In this document: piece after piece, positions 1-8,576 of the stretch
Numbering within the stretch: position 1 is the first letter of the stretch
Layout of the letters: every line of letters begins with the position of its first letter
Virus record (IMG/VR): IMGVR_UViG_3300031884_000012
Span: 1-64,000 of that record
Direction: 5' to 3' (one strand)
Source of the DNA: a virus
DNA: 64,000 bases
Translations under genes and position numbers: made by a program
The notes under the pieces: generated by a model
The model's database searches: none
The model's input: the letters and a program-made list of their open reading frames with translations, nothing else
What the model was told of the DNA's origin: nothing

Positions 1-183
1 TGCTACAGGTAATGCTAACGTTGGTAATTTGGGCTTTGGTTCGGGTGTTATAACTGGCACTGGTAACATCACTGCTGGTAATATCATAGGTATTATTGCA
101 GCAGGTAGTAATACTATTACTACGACTGGCAATATCACCGGTGGTAACTTGATTGGGCCACATGCTAACGGCAACTCAAACGT
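1..183 (+). repeat. 183-bp perfect direct repeat, copy 1
   Basis: Bases 1-183 match 1324-1506 base for base; the match ends at 184/1507. It lies inside the fibre gene and may extend left of the window. Confidence 0.9.
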
Positions 184-1957
184 AAATATCCCAGCAGCTA
201 ACGGCAACGTCAACATATCTGCTGTCGGTAATGCTAATATCTTAGTAGTAACCGGTACTGGTGTAAATGTTTCAGGCACATTGAATGCTACTGGCAACGC
301 TAACGTAGGTAATATCGGCGCAGCAACTGGCGTATTTACTACAGTAAAGGGTGAGGGTGGCAATCTCAGTAATATTCAGGGTGCTAATGTCAGTGGAACA
401 GTTTCAAGTGCTACAACCGCAGGTACGGTCACTACAGCAGCACAGCCAAATATCACAAGTGTTGGTACTCTTACATCATTGAGTGTAACTGGCAACACTA
501 CAGTTGGTAACTTGATCGGTACGGTTGCTAATGGTAACTCAAACATTAGTATCCCTGCTGCAAATGGTAACATCAACTTAACTGCTGCTGGTGTAGCAAA
601 CGTTCTTGTTGTAACAGGCACAGGTGTCAATGTCAGCGGTACACTAAACACAACTGGCAATGCTAACGTTGGTAACTTAGGTTTCGGTTCAGGTCAGATC
701 ACGGGTTCAGGTAACATCACTGGTGGTAACTTGGTATTGACTGGTAACTTAACAGTTGGCGGCACTGTAACCTATATCAACTCACAGACTCTTGCTGTTG
801 TAGATCCAATCATTAATCTACAAACAGGTTCAAATGGTGCTCCGTTAGTAAGTAATACTGGCTATGATGTCGGTCTACAACTCAATTATTACACAAGTGC
901 TCCGGTAGCTGCGTTTATGGGTTGGAAATCAGCTAATGCTGAATTTGTTTTTGCAAGTAACGTTACTCAAACTGCTAATGTTGAAACTATTACTACACTA
1001 GGTAACGTTCGTGTTGGCAACATCATTGGTAATGGTCAGGCATTGACCGGTCTTGCAGGTGCTAATGTTACTGGACAAGTAGCTAATGCACTAGTAGCAG
1101 GAACTGTATATACTAACGCACAGCCAAACATTACGTCTGTAGGTACACTAACGTCACTTGCTGTTACAGGCAATATTACAGGTGGAAACTTAATAGGACC
1201 TCATGCAAATGGCAATAGCAATGTCAATATTCCTGCTGCAAATGGCAATGTTAACATAACTGCTGCCGGGAATGTGACATTTGTAGTTACTGGAACTGGT
1301 GTTAACGTATCCGGTACATTAAATGCTACAGGTAATGCTAACGTTGGTAATTTGGGCTTTGGTTCGGGTGTTATAACTGGCACTGGTAACATCACTGCTG
1401 GTAATATCATAGGTATTATTGCAGCAGGTAGTAATACTATTACTACGACTGGCAATATCACCGGTGGTAACTTGATTGGGCCACATGCTAACGGCAACTC
1501 AAACGTCAATATTCCTGCTGCAAATGGCAATGTTAATATCTCATCGGCGGGTAACGCCAATATCTTAATTGTCACTGGCACTGGTGCAAATATCACAGGT
1601 ACTTTAGGTGTCTCGGCCAACATAACAGCGACATCATATTATATTCATCCAGTTGCGACTGGTATCGCGGCGGCCGGCTCCGCTCAAGGAAATGCTACAG
1701 TTCTAACTAAAGAAATTAATGTGGTAAGTACAGTATCTTCCGGCGCAAATGGCGTGCAACTTCCTCTTAACCTTGCAGGTGGTATAATTTTCATTACTAA
1801 CACTTCAGCGAACGCATTAAATGTTTACCCATCATCATCTGGTGCAATAAACACATTGGCAGCCAACGTAGCATTTGTTCAGTCTGCAGGTTCAACAATA
1901 CAGTACATTGCACCAACTACCACTCAGTGGTATACAGTAGGCGCCACATACGCTTAA
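2..1957 (+). CDS. Repeat-rich tail fibre/structural protein (5' end outside window)
   Basis: The reading frame is already open at base 2, so the gene is cut by the window edge; the TTG at 29 is only an internal leucine of a repeat. The visible 651 residues are almost wholly Gly/Asn/Thr/Val, built from degenerate repeats around GNLIGPHANGNSNVNIP and VNVSGTLNATGNANVGN. That pattern suggests a beta-solenoid fibre shaft. The last ~110 residues are non-repetitive and may form a tip or attachment domain. No enzymatic motif is visible. The following genes (small basic protein, endolysin, two more structural proteins) support a virion role. The exact protein in the virion is unknown. Confidence 0.75.
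   Translation, partial: ATGNANVGNLGFGSGVITGTGNITAGNIIGIIAAGSNTITTTGNITGGNLIGPHANGNSNVNIPAANGNVNISAVGNANILVVTGTGVNVSGTLNATGNANVGNIGAATGVFTTVKGEGGNLSNIQGANVSGTVSSATTAGTVTTAAQPNITSVGTLTSLSVTGNTTVGNLIGTVANGNSNISIPAANGNINLTAAGVANVLVVTGTGVNVSGTLNTTGNANVGNLGFGSGQITGSGNITGGNLVLTGNLTVGGTVTYINSQTLAVVDPIINLQTGSNGAPLVSNTGYDVGLQLNYYTSAPVAAFMGWKSANAEFVFASNVTQTANVETITTLGNVRVGNIIGNGQALTGLAGANVTGQVANALVAGTVYTNAQPNITSVGTLTSLAVTGNITGGNLIGPHANGNSNVNIPAANGNVNITAAGNVTFVVTGTGVNVSGTLNATGNANVGNLGFGSGVITGTGNITAGNIIGIIAAGSNTITTTGNITGGNLIGPHANGNSNVNIPAANGNVNISSAGNANILIVTGTGANITGTLGVSANITATSYYIHPVATGIAAAGSAQGNATVLTKEINVVSTVSSGANGVQLPLNLAGGIIFITNTSANALNVYPSSSGAINTLAANVAFVQSAGSTIQYIAPTTTQWYTVGATYA
1324..1506 (+). repeat. 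183-bp perfect direct repeat, copy 2
   Basis: Second copy of the repeat at 1-183, 1323 bases downstream and in the same reading frame. Other repeats in the gene have diverged at synonymous sites, so this pair is probably a recent duplication or gene conversion. A short-read assembly collapse is also possible here. Confidence 0.9.
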
Positions 1958-1973
1958 TTGAAGGGAAATTAAA

Positions 1974-2156
1974 ATGGCTAAAGCAAAAGGTTCAACTTCA
2001 GGTTCAACTTCAGGTTCAAGTAAAGGTACTAAGGTCATATTTAGTACACAAAAAGGTAAAAGCTCTATCGGCAAAAATCCTAGCTCAATCAAATTCAGCA
2101 CTATGAATAAGAAGAAGCGTGCAAGCTATAAAGCATATCGTGGACAAGGTAGCTAA
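1974..2156 (+). CDS. Small basic Ser/Gly-rich protein, function unknown
   Basis: This 60-residue protein starts at an ATG 16 bases after the fibre gene, with a purine-rich GAAGGGAAA upstream. The N-terminus is a Ser/Gly/Thr linker containing a GSTS repeat. The C-terminal half is Lys/Arg-rich (NKKKRASYKAYRGQGS). The stop is two bases before the endolysin start, so it is probably co-transcribed with both neighbours. I do not recognise the family; the charge would fit a minor virion or nucleic-acid-binding protein, but that is inference. Confidence 0.6.
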   Translation: MAKAKGSTSGSTSGSSKGTKVIFSTQKGKSSIGKNPSSIKFSTMNKKKRASYKAYRGQGS

Positions 2157-2158
2157 GC

Positions 2159-2782
2159 ATGAGCGAAGTTACACTAGAGTTATTACAGAAAATTTGTCCA
2201 AATACAAAATCTACTGTTTTGGCTAAATTTTTTGACCCTCTAAATACGGTAGGTCATCATTTTGGATTGTTTGATAATCCAAAAAGAATGGCGGCCTTTT
2301 TGGCACAAGTAGCACATGAATCTGGTGGGTTCAACTCCATCAAAGAAGGATTGAGCTACTCAGCAATTTCTCTGAATGAAGTCTTTAAAAAGTATTTCCC
2401 TACGGTAGATTCCGCTAAACCATATGAACGTAATGCACAAAAGATTGCAAGCAAAGTATATGCCAATCGTATGGGTAATGGAAACGAAGCATCCGGTGAT
2501 GGATATAAATTCTGCGGACGGGGCCTAATTCAGTTAACCGGAAGACAGAATTATACTAAGTTTGCAGCATCAATTGGTAAAACACTTGACGAAACGGTCG
2601 CATACTTAGAAACACCAGAAGGTGCAACAGCAAGTGCGGGTTGGTTTTGGGACGTTAACAAGCTAAGTATATATGCAGACACAGAAGATTTTGTGGGCTT
2701 AACTAGACGAATAAATGGTGGAACCATCGGATTAGAAGATAGAAAACATAACTATGAACTTGCTATTGCTGCATTGAGCTAA
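2159..2782 (+). CDS. GH19 chitinase-like endolysin
   Basis: A 207-residue glycoside hydrolase family 19 protein. Phage members cut peptidoglycan glycan strands. The family core is visible: a helix ending AQVAHESGGF with the presumed catalytic Glu near residue 54, a second acidic residue near 63, and the conserved substrate-cleft block CGRGLIQLTGRQNY near 122. A domain of ~200 residues with no signal peptide or binding domain is typical of a holin-dependent lysin; a 3-TM holin candidate lies at 11955. A second GH19 domain is fused inside the protein at 28935. Confidence 0.9.
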   Translation: MSEVTLELLQKICPNTKSTVLAKFFDPLNTVGHHFGLFDNPKRMAAFLAQVAHESGGFNSIKEGLSYSAISLNEVFKKYFPTVDSAKPYERNAQKIASKVYANRMGNGNEASGDGYKFCGRGLIQLTGRQNYTKFAASIGKTLDETVAYLETPEGATASAGWFWDVNKLSIYADTEDFVGLTRRINGGTIGLEDRKHNYELAIAALS

Positions 2783-2790
2783 GGATTAAA

Positions 2791-5334
2791 ATGGCACAGC
2801 CGATTTGGAATACTCCTGCAGGAGCATTAGGAACATATTCTGCAAACAGCGCATTGGTTTATCAACTGTCAGCATCGGCGGTTTTACCTGCGATTTCGGT
2901 AACTTACACTATAATCAGCGGAAATCTTCCGCCGGGTCTGAACATGGATTTTGCTGGTCTAATTACTGGAATCCCGTCGATAGTAAACGGTAATGCTACC
3001 TCTACGTTCGTGGTACGTGCAACAGACAATCTTCAAAACATCAGAGACAGAACTTTTAATTTGGTAATTTCCGGAAATGTAGCTCCTAAATTCACTACTT
3101 CCTCAGGTGTTATTGCAACTATATTAGACAGTACCTGGTTCTCATATCAAATAGAATATAGTAATCAAATAAGCACAAATCCAGTAGACATTCGAGTGGT
3201 TCAAGGTGGATTGCCCCCGGGAATAGAGATTAATCCATATGGACTAATACAGGGATACGCGGCTCCCCCGATAATAAGTGTGAACTTAGTAGCAGTTACC
3301 ACAACTGCTACTTCTACACATGCTAATGCTATTGTATGTTTTAGTACCACTGGATTTACAGTAGGCAGACCAGTCGTATTTACTGGTACAGTTTTTGGTG
3401 GCGTTGATCCCTCTACAACATACTACATTCAATCTATCGTTAACAGTAATTCATTCACAATTTCTACTACTGCAGGCGGCCCGGTATTTCTATTGGACGA
3501 CGCTTCGGGATTCATGACAGTGACTTTACCATCGATAACAGTTGGTGAACCAACTACACAAACATATTCGTTTACCTTGAAGTTAGATAGCCCAAATGGT
3601 AGTAGTGTTCAAAATTATTCAATCACAGTAAGTAATCAAAATGCGGCGTCTTCGTTTGGGCCGGCCAAACCACCTAATACCAGAATACCTACAATTTTTA
3701 ATACTAGACCAGAAACATACAATTTGGCTAGTAATGAGCAAGAATTTGGATATTATGTACTGCCCCCGAATTCGGAAGGTCAAACATATGCACCTACTCA
3801 GCTAGCGTATATAGGTCAAGTATCTAACGATAACTATTTTTCTTTTAAGATTTTGGGACATGATTTTGATGGTAATCCTCTAACGTATATATTTGCTGAC
3901 TTGCCGATATGGTTATCAGGTGATACTGTTACTGGTTGGCTTACTGGAATACCTATTATAGGTAATAATTCCATAAGCGAGTACAATTTTAGTGTGTCTG
4001 TTTCTAAAACAAATAATCCTGCAATTCAAACGCCGTCGTTTAACTTTTCTCTAACGGTTTCAAACGGCATATTAGGAAATGTCGTATGGATAACACCTTC
4101 TAATCTGGGTGAAATCTATAATGGTACTATTAGCACGAGTAAAGTAAAAGCTTTGTCTGATGTTCCGTTGAATTATAGATTGGCACCTGGTTCAAATGCA
4201 TTACCACCTAATTTGTCCTTGTTCGACAACGGTGAAATTTCTGGAGTAGTTGCATTTCAACCGACTGATGTACTTCTAGATGTTGGAACAACTACAGATT
4301 TTACTTTTACTGTAGAAGCCTATTCATCATCCTTTCCTATGATATCTTCGACTCAGACATTTACTCTGTCTGTTTATCAAGAGTATTCTCAACCCACAGA
4401 TACTATCTACATAAAATGTGTACCTAGTGTATCGGATAGACAGTTATTAGCTAGTTTGCTTAACAATGATTCATTAATACCAAATAGCTATCTGTACAGA
4501 CCAAATGATCCTTATTTCGGTAAGGCATCCAGTATTGTATATGAACATGCATATGGTATTTTCGCAAGCAACTTTGATGAATATGTAGCAGCAATCACAA
4601 AAAATCACTATTGGAGAAACATAACCTTAGGTGAAATAAAAACTGCGGTCGCAAAAGATGATAACGGAAATATCATTTATGAAGTAGTATATAGCGAAGT
4701 TATAGATAACTTGATAAATCCTCAAGGTATTAGCGTTTCAGAAGAACTGTATTGGCCTAGACCTATTCCATTGAATTTGGGACCATGGTATGATAGCGTC
4801 ACGGACATTTTTACGAGCTACGAACAGGCTCCTGACGGTCAAGAGTTTTATACTAGTCTAACTCCCGGAGTTGCTCAAGTCGTATATCCTAACTCTCTAC
4901 CAAATATGAGAAACAGAGTCGGGCAAGAACTAGGACAGACATTTAACTCTAAGATACTTCCCGCTTGGATGACTAGTCAACAATCAGATGGATCCACATT
5001 AGGATATACTCCTGCTTGGGTAATAGCATATTGTAGCCCAGGTACAGTAAATTTAAATGGTACCAACGTTAGCTATGCACAGTACATTCAATATCAAATT
5101 CAAAACAACTGGGTGAACGAGTTGGGATATGTAAACACACTTAATACTATTAACTTCAAGATAGACAGAATCACAGTAGATAAGAGTGTTACTTACGATT
5201 ATGAAAACAATCTAAGTCCTCCCGCATGGACTGGTCTTCCAAGTGCTACTCCTACACCTAATCCACTGGATTCTAAAGACTTTAGTGTGTTGTTCCCGCA
5301 ACAAACAATTTTACCGAACAAGACTCAATACTAA
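2791..5334 (+). CDS. Structural protein with putative Ig-like (He_PIG) repeats
   Basis: An 847-residue protein with several copies of the PPGL...G.I.G.P signature of putative Ig (He_PIG-type) domains, for example residues ~50-70 (PPGLNMDFAGLITGIPS), ~145-155 and ~470. These domains are common in phage fibres and adhesins. Residues ~190-230 contain a YYI..I.S.N.FT.S..GG module also present twice in the next gene. The C-terminal ~280 residues, from about ATDTIYIKCVPSVSD, are different and may be the assembly domain. It follows the endolysin by 8 bases (SD AAGGA). Confidence 0.75.
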   Translation: MAQPIWNTPAGALGTYSANSALVYQLSASAVLPAISVTYTIISGNLPPGLNMDFAGLITGIPSIVNGNATSTFVVRATDNLQNIRDRTFNLVISGNVAPKFTTSSGVIATILDSTWFSYQIEYSNQISTNPVDIRVVQGGLPPGIEINPYGLIQGYAAPPIISVNLVAVTTTATSTHANAIVCFSTTGFTVGRPVVFTGTVFGGVDPSTTYYIQSIVNSNSFTISTTAGGPVFLLDDASGFMTVTLPSITVGEPTTQTYSFTLKLDSPNGSSVQNYSITVSNQNAASSFGPAKPPNTRIPTIFNTRPETYNLASNEQEFGYYVLPPNSEGQTYAPTQLAYIGQVSNDNYFSFKILGHDFDGNPLTYIFADLPIWLSGDTVTGWLTGIPIIGNNSISEYNFSVSVSKTNNPAIQTPSFNFSLTVSNGILGNVVWITPSNLGEIYNGTISTSKVKALSDVPLNYRLAPGSNALPPNLSLFDNGEISGVVAFQPTDVLLDVGTTTDFTFTVEAYSSSFPMISSTQTFTLSVYQEYSQPTDTIYIKCVPSVSDRQLLASLLNNDSLIPNSYLYRPNDPYFGKASSIVYEHAYGIFASNFDEYVAAITKNHYWRNITLGEIKTAVAKDDNGNIIYEVVYSEVIDNLINPQGISVSEELYWPRPIPLNLGPWYDSVTDIFTSYEQAPDGQEFYTSLTPGVAQVVYPNSLPNMRNRVGQELGQTFNSKILPAWMTSQQSDGSTLGYTPAWVIAYCSPGTVNLNGTNVSYAQYIQYQIQNNWVNELGYVNTLNTINFKIDRITVDKSVTYDYENNLSPPAWTGLPSATPTPNPLDSKDFSVLFPQQTILPNKTQY

Positions 5335-5338
5335 ATAC
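5331..5338 (+). promoter_or_regulatory. T4-like late promoter box (CTAAATAC)
   Basis: The octamer overlaps the stop of the 847-residue gene and lies 18 bases before the next ATG. It matches a box that recurs before many genes here and resembles T4 late TATAAATA. Confidence 0.55.
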
Positions 5339-5356
5339 ATTACGGAATAGAGAAAT

Positions 5357-6646
5357 ATGAGCCAAATAAACACAAACGGAATCAACACTAATTATCCTGT
5401 ACCTGGACAAAACAATAGTTCACAGGGTTTCAGAGATAATTTTAGTCAAATAACGACACAGCTAGATACCGGTGCGTCTGAAATTACAGATTTGCAGTCT
5501 AAGGTTTTGTTAAAAGCTGCATTGAACAACTCCACGTTGAACAATGACATGGCCAATACTTTAATCAGCAATGCCTCTACTAGAGGATTTAGAGCTACCA
5601 CTTATAATCTAGGCAATGCGTTGTCAGGAACTGTTCTTGTGGATGTAAACAGAGCAGATGTGCAAATTGGCGCTATAACAGGAAATGTAACACTTCAATT
5701 TGGTGGTTGGTCTCCGACTAACACCGAAAGCAATGTCGTATTGAGACTGACTGTCGCAAATGCTAATGCAACTATTTCGCTTCCTAGTAGCTGTGTTTCT
5801 TCGAATAATGATTATGGTGTTACGTTATTAGAAAATTATGCAAACATAGCCAATGTTGCAACATTAACAGCACCCGCAAATACTTCTCTATTAGAATACA
5901 CCTTTTCGACAATAGATTGTGGAAATACAGTTATAGTTTCTCCAATCAATCGATCATACAAGTCAACCCAAATTGTTACTCGTGACCCTCCACCAACTGG
6001 TCTGCCAGGAGACACAGCCGGCGACGTTGCAATGGGGTCATCTATTGGACAATTGACAATCACGTCATCAGCCGGAACAAGCGAATTATTTACTACTAGC
6101 GGAAATACTTCTCAACTATATCCAACTTTACCAATTGTGTTCACCGGTACTAGCTTTGAGGCAAACATTACTGCTGGTACAACCTATTATGTAAGAAACG
6201 TATATTCTAGCAATACGTTTACCGTATCAAGTACATTAGGTGGAGCCAATGTAAATTTAGCAGGATGCTCTTCACCTACATTGTCAATGTACGCTAATCC
6301 GGCTACATATCTTTATCTGGCTACTGGAAATTTTAACTCGACCCCGCAGGCCAAACAAGTACAGAATACGTATGCAACTGGTAACCTAATTAATCTAGAT
6401 GGTACTGCAAACTTAGTAGTTAATGCTCCAATCGTATTTACGGGTAACGTGTTCGGTGGTATTGTAGCTAATACAGTTTACTACATTACATCAATTAGTT
6501 CTCCTAATATTTCAGTAAGCCAAACCCGTGTCAACGGTGTCGCCGGTGCAAATATTGCTCTTACTGATGCTAACGGCACTGCTGTAGCAACATGTTATAC
6601 TGGTGGAAATGATATTTGGAAACGCATTTCGCTCACGCCGTGGTAA
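5357..6646 (+). CDS. Virion structural protein, fibre/baseplate-type
   Basis: A 429-residue protein. The N-terminal ~60 residues (GFRDNFSQITTQLDTGASEI) look helical and could be an attachment segment. The rest is beta-rich, with two copies of a VFTG..F.....TYY module near residues 257-295 and 356-395, shared with the preceding protein. No enzyme motif is visible. Its position after the fibre genes and behind its own late-type promoter box suggests a late structural protein. The exact role is unknown. Confidence 0.65.
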   Translation: MSQINTNGINTNYPVPGQNNSSQGFRDNFSQITTQLDTGASEITDLQSKVLLKAALNNSTLNNDMANTLISNASTRGFRATTYNLGNALSGTVLVDVNRADVQIGAITGNVTLQFGGWSPTNTESNVVLRLTVANANATISLPSSCVSSNNDYGVTLLENYANIANVATLTAPANTSLLEYTFSTIDCGNTVIVSPINRSYKSTQIVTRDPPPTGLPGDTAGDVAMGSSIGQLTITSSAGTSELFTTSGNTSQLYPTLPIVFTGTSFEANITAGTTYYVRNVYSSNTFTVSSTLGGANVNLAGCSSPTLSMYANPATYLYLATGNFNSTPQAKQVQNTYATGNLINLDGTANLVVNAPIVFTGNVFGGIVANTVYYITSISSPNISVSQTRVNGVAGANIALTDANGTAVATCYTGGNDIWKRISLTPW

Positions 6647-6650
6647 TCTG

Positions 6651-6899
6651 ATGTCTGAACATCCATTCATTGATCGAATTGTACTTGAAAGTAAATCTCT
6701 AGAAGAACTTCAAGAAACAGTATCTAGCCTAACAAACAAGCTAACGTTCGCATATAGAACCATGAACGGTCCGCTGATTCAGCAATTGCAGATGGCACTG
6801 GAATCATACAAAGGCCAGCAACGAAAAAAGATGGATGAGATTTTTGAAAAACAAAAGATCAACACCAAAATCAATATTCAATCTGATACCCAAAAGTAA
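6651..6899 (+). CDS. Small helical protein, function unknown
   Basis: I place the start at the ATG at 6651, four bases after the preceding stop, rather than at an upstream start inside the structural gene. The 82-residue product is mostly amphipathic helix (residues ~12-70, rich in Leu, Glu, Gln and Lys) and ends in a polar tail. It has no signal peptide and no known motif. It could be a small chaperone or assembly factor for the upstream virion proteins; that is only positional inference. Confidence 0.6.
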   Translation: MSEHPFIDRIVLESKSLEELQETVSSLTNKLTFAYRTMNGPLIQQLQMALESYKGQQRKKMDEIFEKQKINTKINIQSDTQK

Positions 6900-6928
6900 T
6901 TGACATTTAAGACATAATGTCGTATATA
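6900..6928 (+). promoter_or_regulatory. Sigma70-like promoter (TTGACA-N17-TATATA)
   Basis: The -35 is at 6900-6905 and the -10 at 6923-6928. The spacer holds a perfect 11-base palindrome, GACATAATGTC (6911-6921), a possible operator. The predicted start falls at about 6935, the ATG of the next gene, so the transcript may be leaderless. Confidence 0.6.
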
Positions 6929-6934
6929 TGAAAT

Positions 6935-7444
6935 ATGATTACCGACAAATATGGTCAACAAATCTATTCTGAGCAGGACATCTGCGATTTATACATGACC
7001 AATCCAGATATGGTATTCAATAATGCTTTGGTTTCATCTGATATAAACTTTGATCCTAAGTTAAACCTAGATCAAGTTCCTAAACTCATTCATCATATAG
7101 TAGATGAGTCTAATACAGTAGAAAAATTTGATGAAATATGCCAGCAAAATTGGCATTTGCCTGAGGCATATAAAAACTTTGACATCGCAAAGTTCGTGTT
7201 AGACCAATGCAAAAATGAAGCAGAACTTCAACGAGCAGGAGAAGAATTGATTCTCTATCAAGAACGCGGCATGTTTATATTATTGCAGTATCTAAAATAT
7301 CTAGTAGATACAATGCGCAGAAATAAAATAGTGTGGGGTGTGGGGAGAGGTTCAAGCGTAAGTAGTTTCGTTCTGTATCTTCTAGGAGTCCATCGGATTA
7401 ATTCTTTACATTACGATTTGTCCATAGACGAATTCTTAAAATAA
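6935..7444 (+). CDS. DnaE-like (DNA polymerase III alpha) palm fragment protein
   Basis: A 169-residue protein. Its C-terminal ~45 residues (WGVGRGSSVSSFVLYLLGVH, then a segment like YDLSIDEFLK) strongly resemble the GRGSGAGSLVAYxLxITxxDPLxxDLLFERFLN segment of bacterial DnaE/PolC-type polymerases. The catalytic aspartates and most of a polymerase are absent, so it cannot be a complete enzyme. The N-terminal part (Asp/Asn-rich, helical) is not recognised. It stands alone behind a sigma70-like promoter. It may be a domesticated DnaE fragment that binds nucleotide or interferes with host replication; the function is unknown. Confidence 0.6.
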   Translation: MITDKYGQQIYSEQDICDLYMTNPDMVFNNALVSSDINFDPKLNLDQVPKLIHHIVDESNTVEKFDEICQQNWHLPEAYKNFDIAKFVLDQCKNEAELQRAGEELILYQERGMFILLQYLKYLVDTMRRNKIVWGVGRGSSVSSFVLYLLGVHRINSLHYDLSIDEFLK

Positions 7445-7461
7445 AGTCGTGTATATACGAG

Positions 7462-7470
7462 CATAAATAC
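7462..7470 (+). promoter_or_regulatory. T4-like late promoter box (CATAAATAC)
   Basis: The box lies 17 bases before the ATG at 7487, followed by an AAAAAAGGAG ribosome binding site. The spacing fits a late transcription start. Confidence 0.65.
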
Positions 7471-7486
7471 AAAAAAGGAGACTAAA

Positions 7487-7936
7487 ATGGCAACACATAG
7501 ATCAGCAATGGGAAGATCAGTAGATATGTCCCAGATTGTGGCTAGAAATGAGCGTGTGCGTGCAGTCGGTAATATGAAGGTTAATGCGCGTGGTGATAGC
7601 ATCGATTCTCAAGGTCGAATTATTTCCCCTATGACACAAAAGGCAGGCCAACGTTATCAAAATACTGTAAACAACCGTACAGCAAATGAACTTAATCAAG
7701 GACTTCAACGTAGACCAAATCCACAACCAGTTGATAATGTTCCACCGGCGCCAGTAGCGGCTCCGGTACCTATTCCAGTTGACGAGCTATTAGCAAACGA
7801 ACTTGAATTGGAAGACGACGCAGAGGCAGCAGAAATTGAATCTATTAAAGCAGCCGAAGCAAAGAAAAAAGTAGTAATCAAGCCTGCTAGTGAGGCTCCA
7901 GATTTTTTCAAACCAGAACCTAAGAAAACAAAATAA
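7487..7936 (+). CDS. Conserved-type phage protein, function unknown
   Basis: A 149-residue soluble protein preceded by a strong AAGGAG and a late promoter box. The first ~80 residues are basic (repeated Arg and Asn around GRSVDMSQIVARNERVRAVG). A Pro/Ala/Val-rich linker follows, then an acidic segment and a Lys-rich tail ending PEPKKTK. The layout (basic head, flexible linker, charged tail) suits a virion or assembly protein but no domain is recognised. The stop is 6 bases before the GroES-like gene. Confidence 0.6.
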   Translation: MATHRSAMGRSVDMSQIVARNERVRAVGNMKVNARGDSIDSQGRIISPMTQKAGQRYQNTVNNRTANELNQGLQRRPNPQPVDNVPPAPVAAPVPIPVDELLANELELEDDAEAAEIESIKAAEAKKKVVIKPASEAPDFFKPEPKKTK

Positions 7937-7942
7937 ATACAT

Positions 7943-8308
7943 ATGACAAAAGTTAACGCTACAATAACTAAATTAGAAAAACTCCGACCACTAAGAGATA
8001 CTATTCTAGTATGTGACATGGAGTTTAAAGAACGTCTAAGCCGTGGGGGAATTATTCTCATGGATGATGACATGAAAAGTTCAGGGATTCGACCCCGCTG
8101 GGCAAAAGTATATGCAGTGGGGCCTGAAGTAAAAGATGAAGATATTAAAGTAGGCAGTTATATTATGATAGCGCACGGTCGCTGGTCGCGCGGACAGACT
8201 ATAGAAGACGCGGACGGCGAGAAAATTATCCGTAAAGTTGATTCAAATGATATTTTACTAGTTAGCGATGAGTACGTTAACGATTATACTATGAGTGATA
8301 AAATTTAA
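7943..8308 (+). CDS. GroES-like co-chaperonin (T4 gp31 analogue)
   Basis: A 121-residue Cpn10-fold candidate. Residues ~14-40 read LRPLRDTILVCDMEFKERLS then GGIIL, matching the KPLxDRVxVxxxExxxxxxGGIxL signature of GroES. Residues ~52-75 (WAKVYAVGPEVKDEDIKVGS) match GKVxAVGxGxxxxxxVKxGDxV. The C-terminus (NDILLV) matches the final DILAIV strand. Residues ~30-48 fall where GroES has its GroEL-binding mobile loop. T4 gp31 replaces host GroES to fold the major capsid protein; the same job is likely. A hairpin follows the stop. Confidence 0.8.
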   Translation: MTKVNATITKLEKLRPLRDTILVCDMEFKERLSRGGIILMDDDMKSSGIRPRWAKVYAVGPEVKDEDIKVGSYIMIAHGRWSRGQTIEDADGEKIIRKVDSNDILLVSDEYVNDYTMSDKI

Positions 8309-8316
8309 AAACAAAA

Positions 8317-8358
8317 GGGGAGCGAGAAAAATACGGTGCAATTGGCCCCGTGCTCCCC
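8317..8358 (+). terminator. Stem-loop, probable terminator
   Basis: GGGGAGC at 8317-8323 pairs with GCTCCCC at 8352-8358, followed by GATTTT. The 28-base loop is long and the T-run short, so it may instead be an RNA processing or regulatory hairpin. Confidence 0.5.
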
Positions 8359-8375
8359 GATTTTAAGGCAAATCA

Positions 8376-8576
8376 ATGAAAACTGAAAATAAAAAGAGTG
8401 CCCTTATGCAGGCTGCTCCGTATTTTGTTGCGGCAAGTTTAGCTGTTGCGGCATATACCTGGTATCTTTCTTCTAAAGGTGAAGAAGAACGGGAACCTAT
8501 AGAAGATCCTCCCCTTGACTTTGATCAGGATCCTGCGATACAATCATTGTTGAGAGAAATGAGAGAATATTTATGA
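8376..8576 (+). CDS. Small single-pass membrane protein
   Basis: A 66-residue protein with a basic N-terminus, a hydrophobic segment at ~12-32 (PYFVAASLAVAAYTWYLSS) and an acidic cytoplasmic-type tail. Its last four bases overlap the clamp-loader start (ATGA), so translation is probably coupled. The function is unknown. The coupling suggests co-expression with replication genes; a spanin or holin role is not supported. Confidence 0.6.
   Translation: MKTENKKSALMQAAPYFVAASLAVAAYTWYLSSKGEEEREPIEDPPLDFDQDPAIQSLLREMREYL

Noticed and set aside
376-1623. Long minus-strand open frames opposite the fibre gene (376-660, 1201-1623)
   Set aside because: They mirror the Gly/Asn/Val repeats of the plus-strand gene, giving Pro/Leu/Val-rich noise, and have no ribosome sites.
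7932-7940. AATAAATAC before the GroES-like gene as a promoter
   Set aside because: It lies within the 3' end of the upstream gene and only two bases from the ATG. The upstream box at 7462 is a better explanation for transcription.
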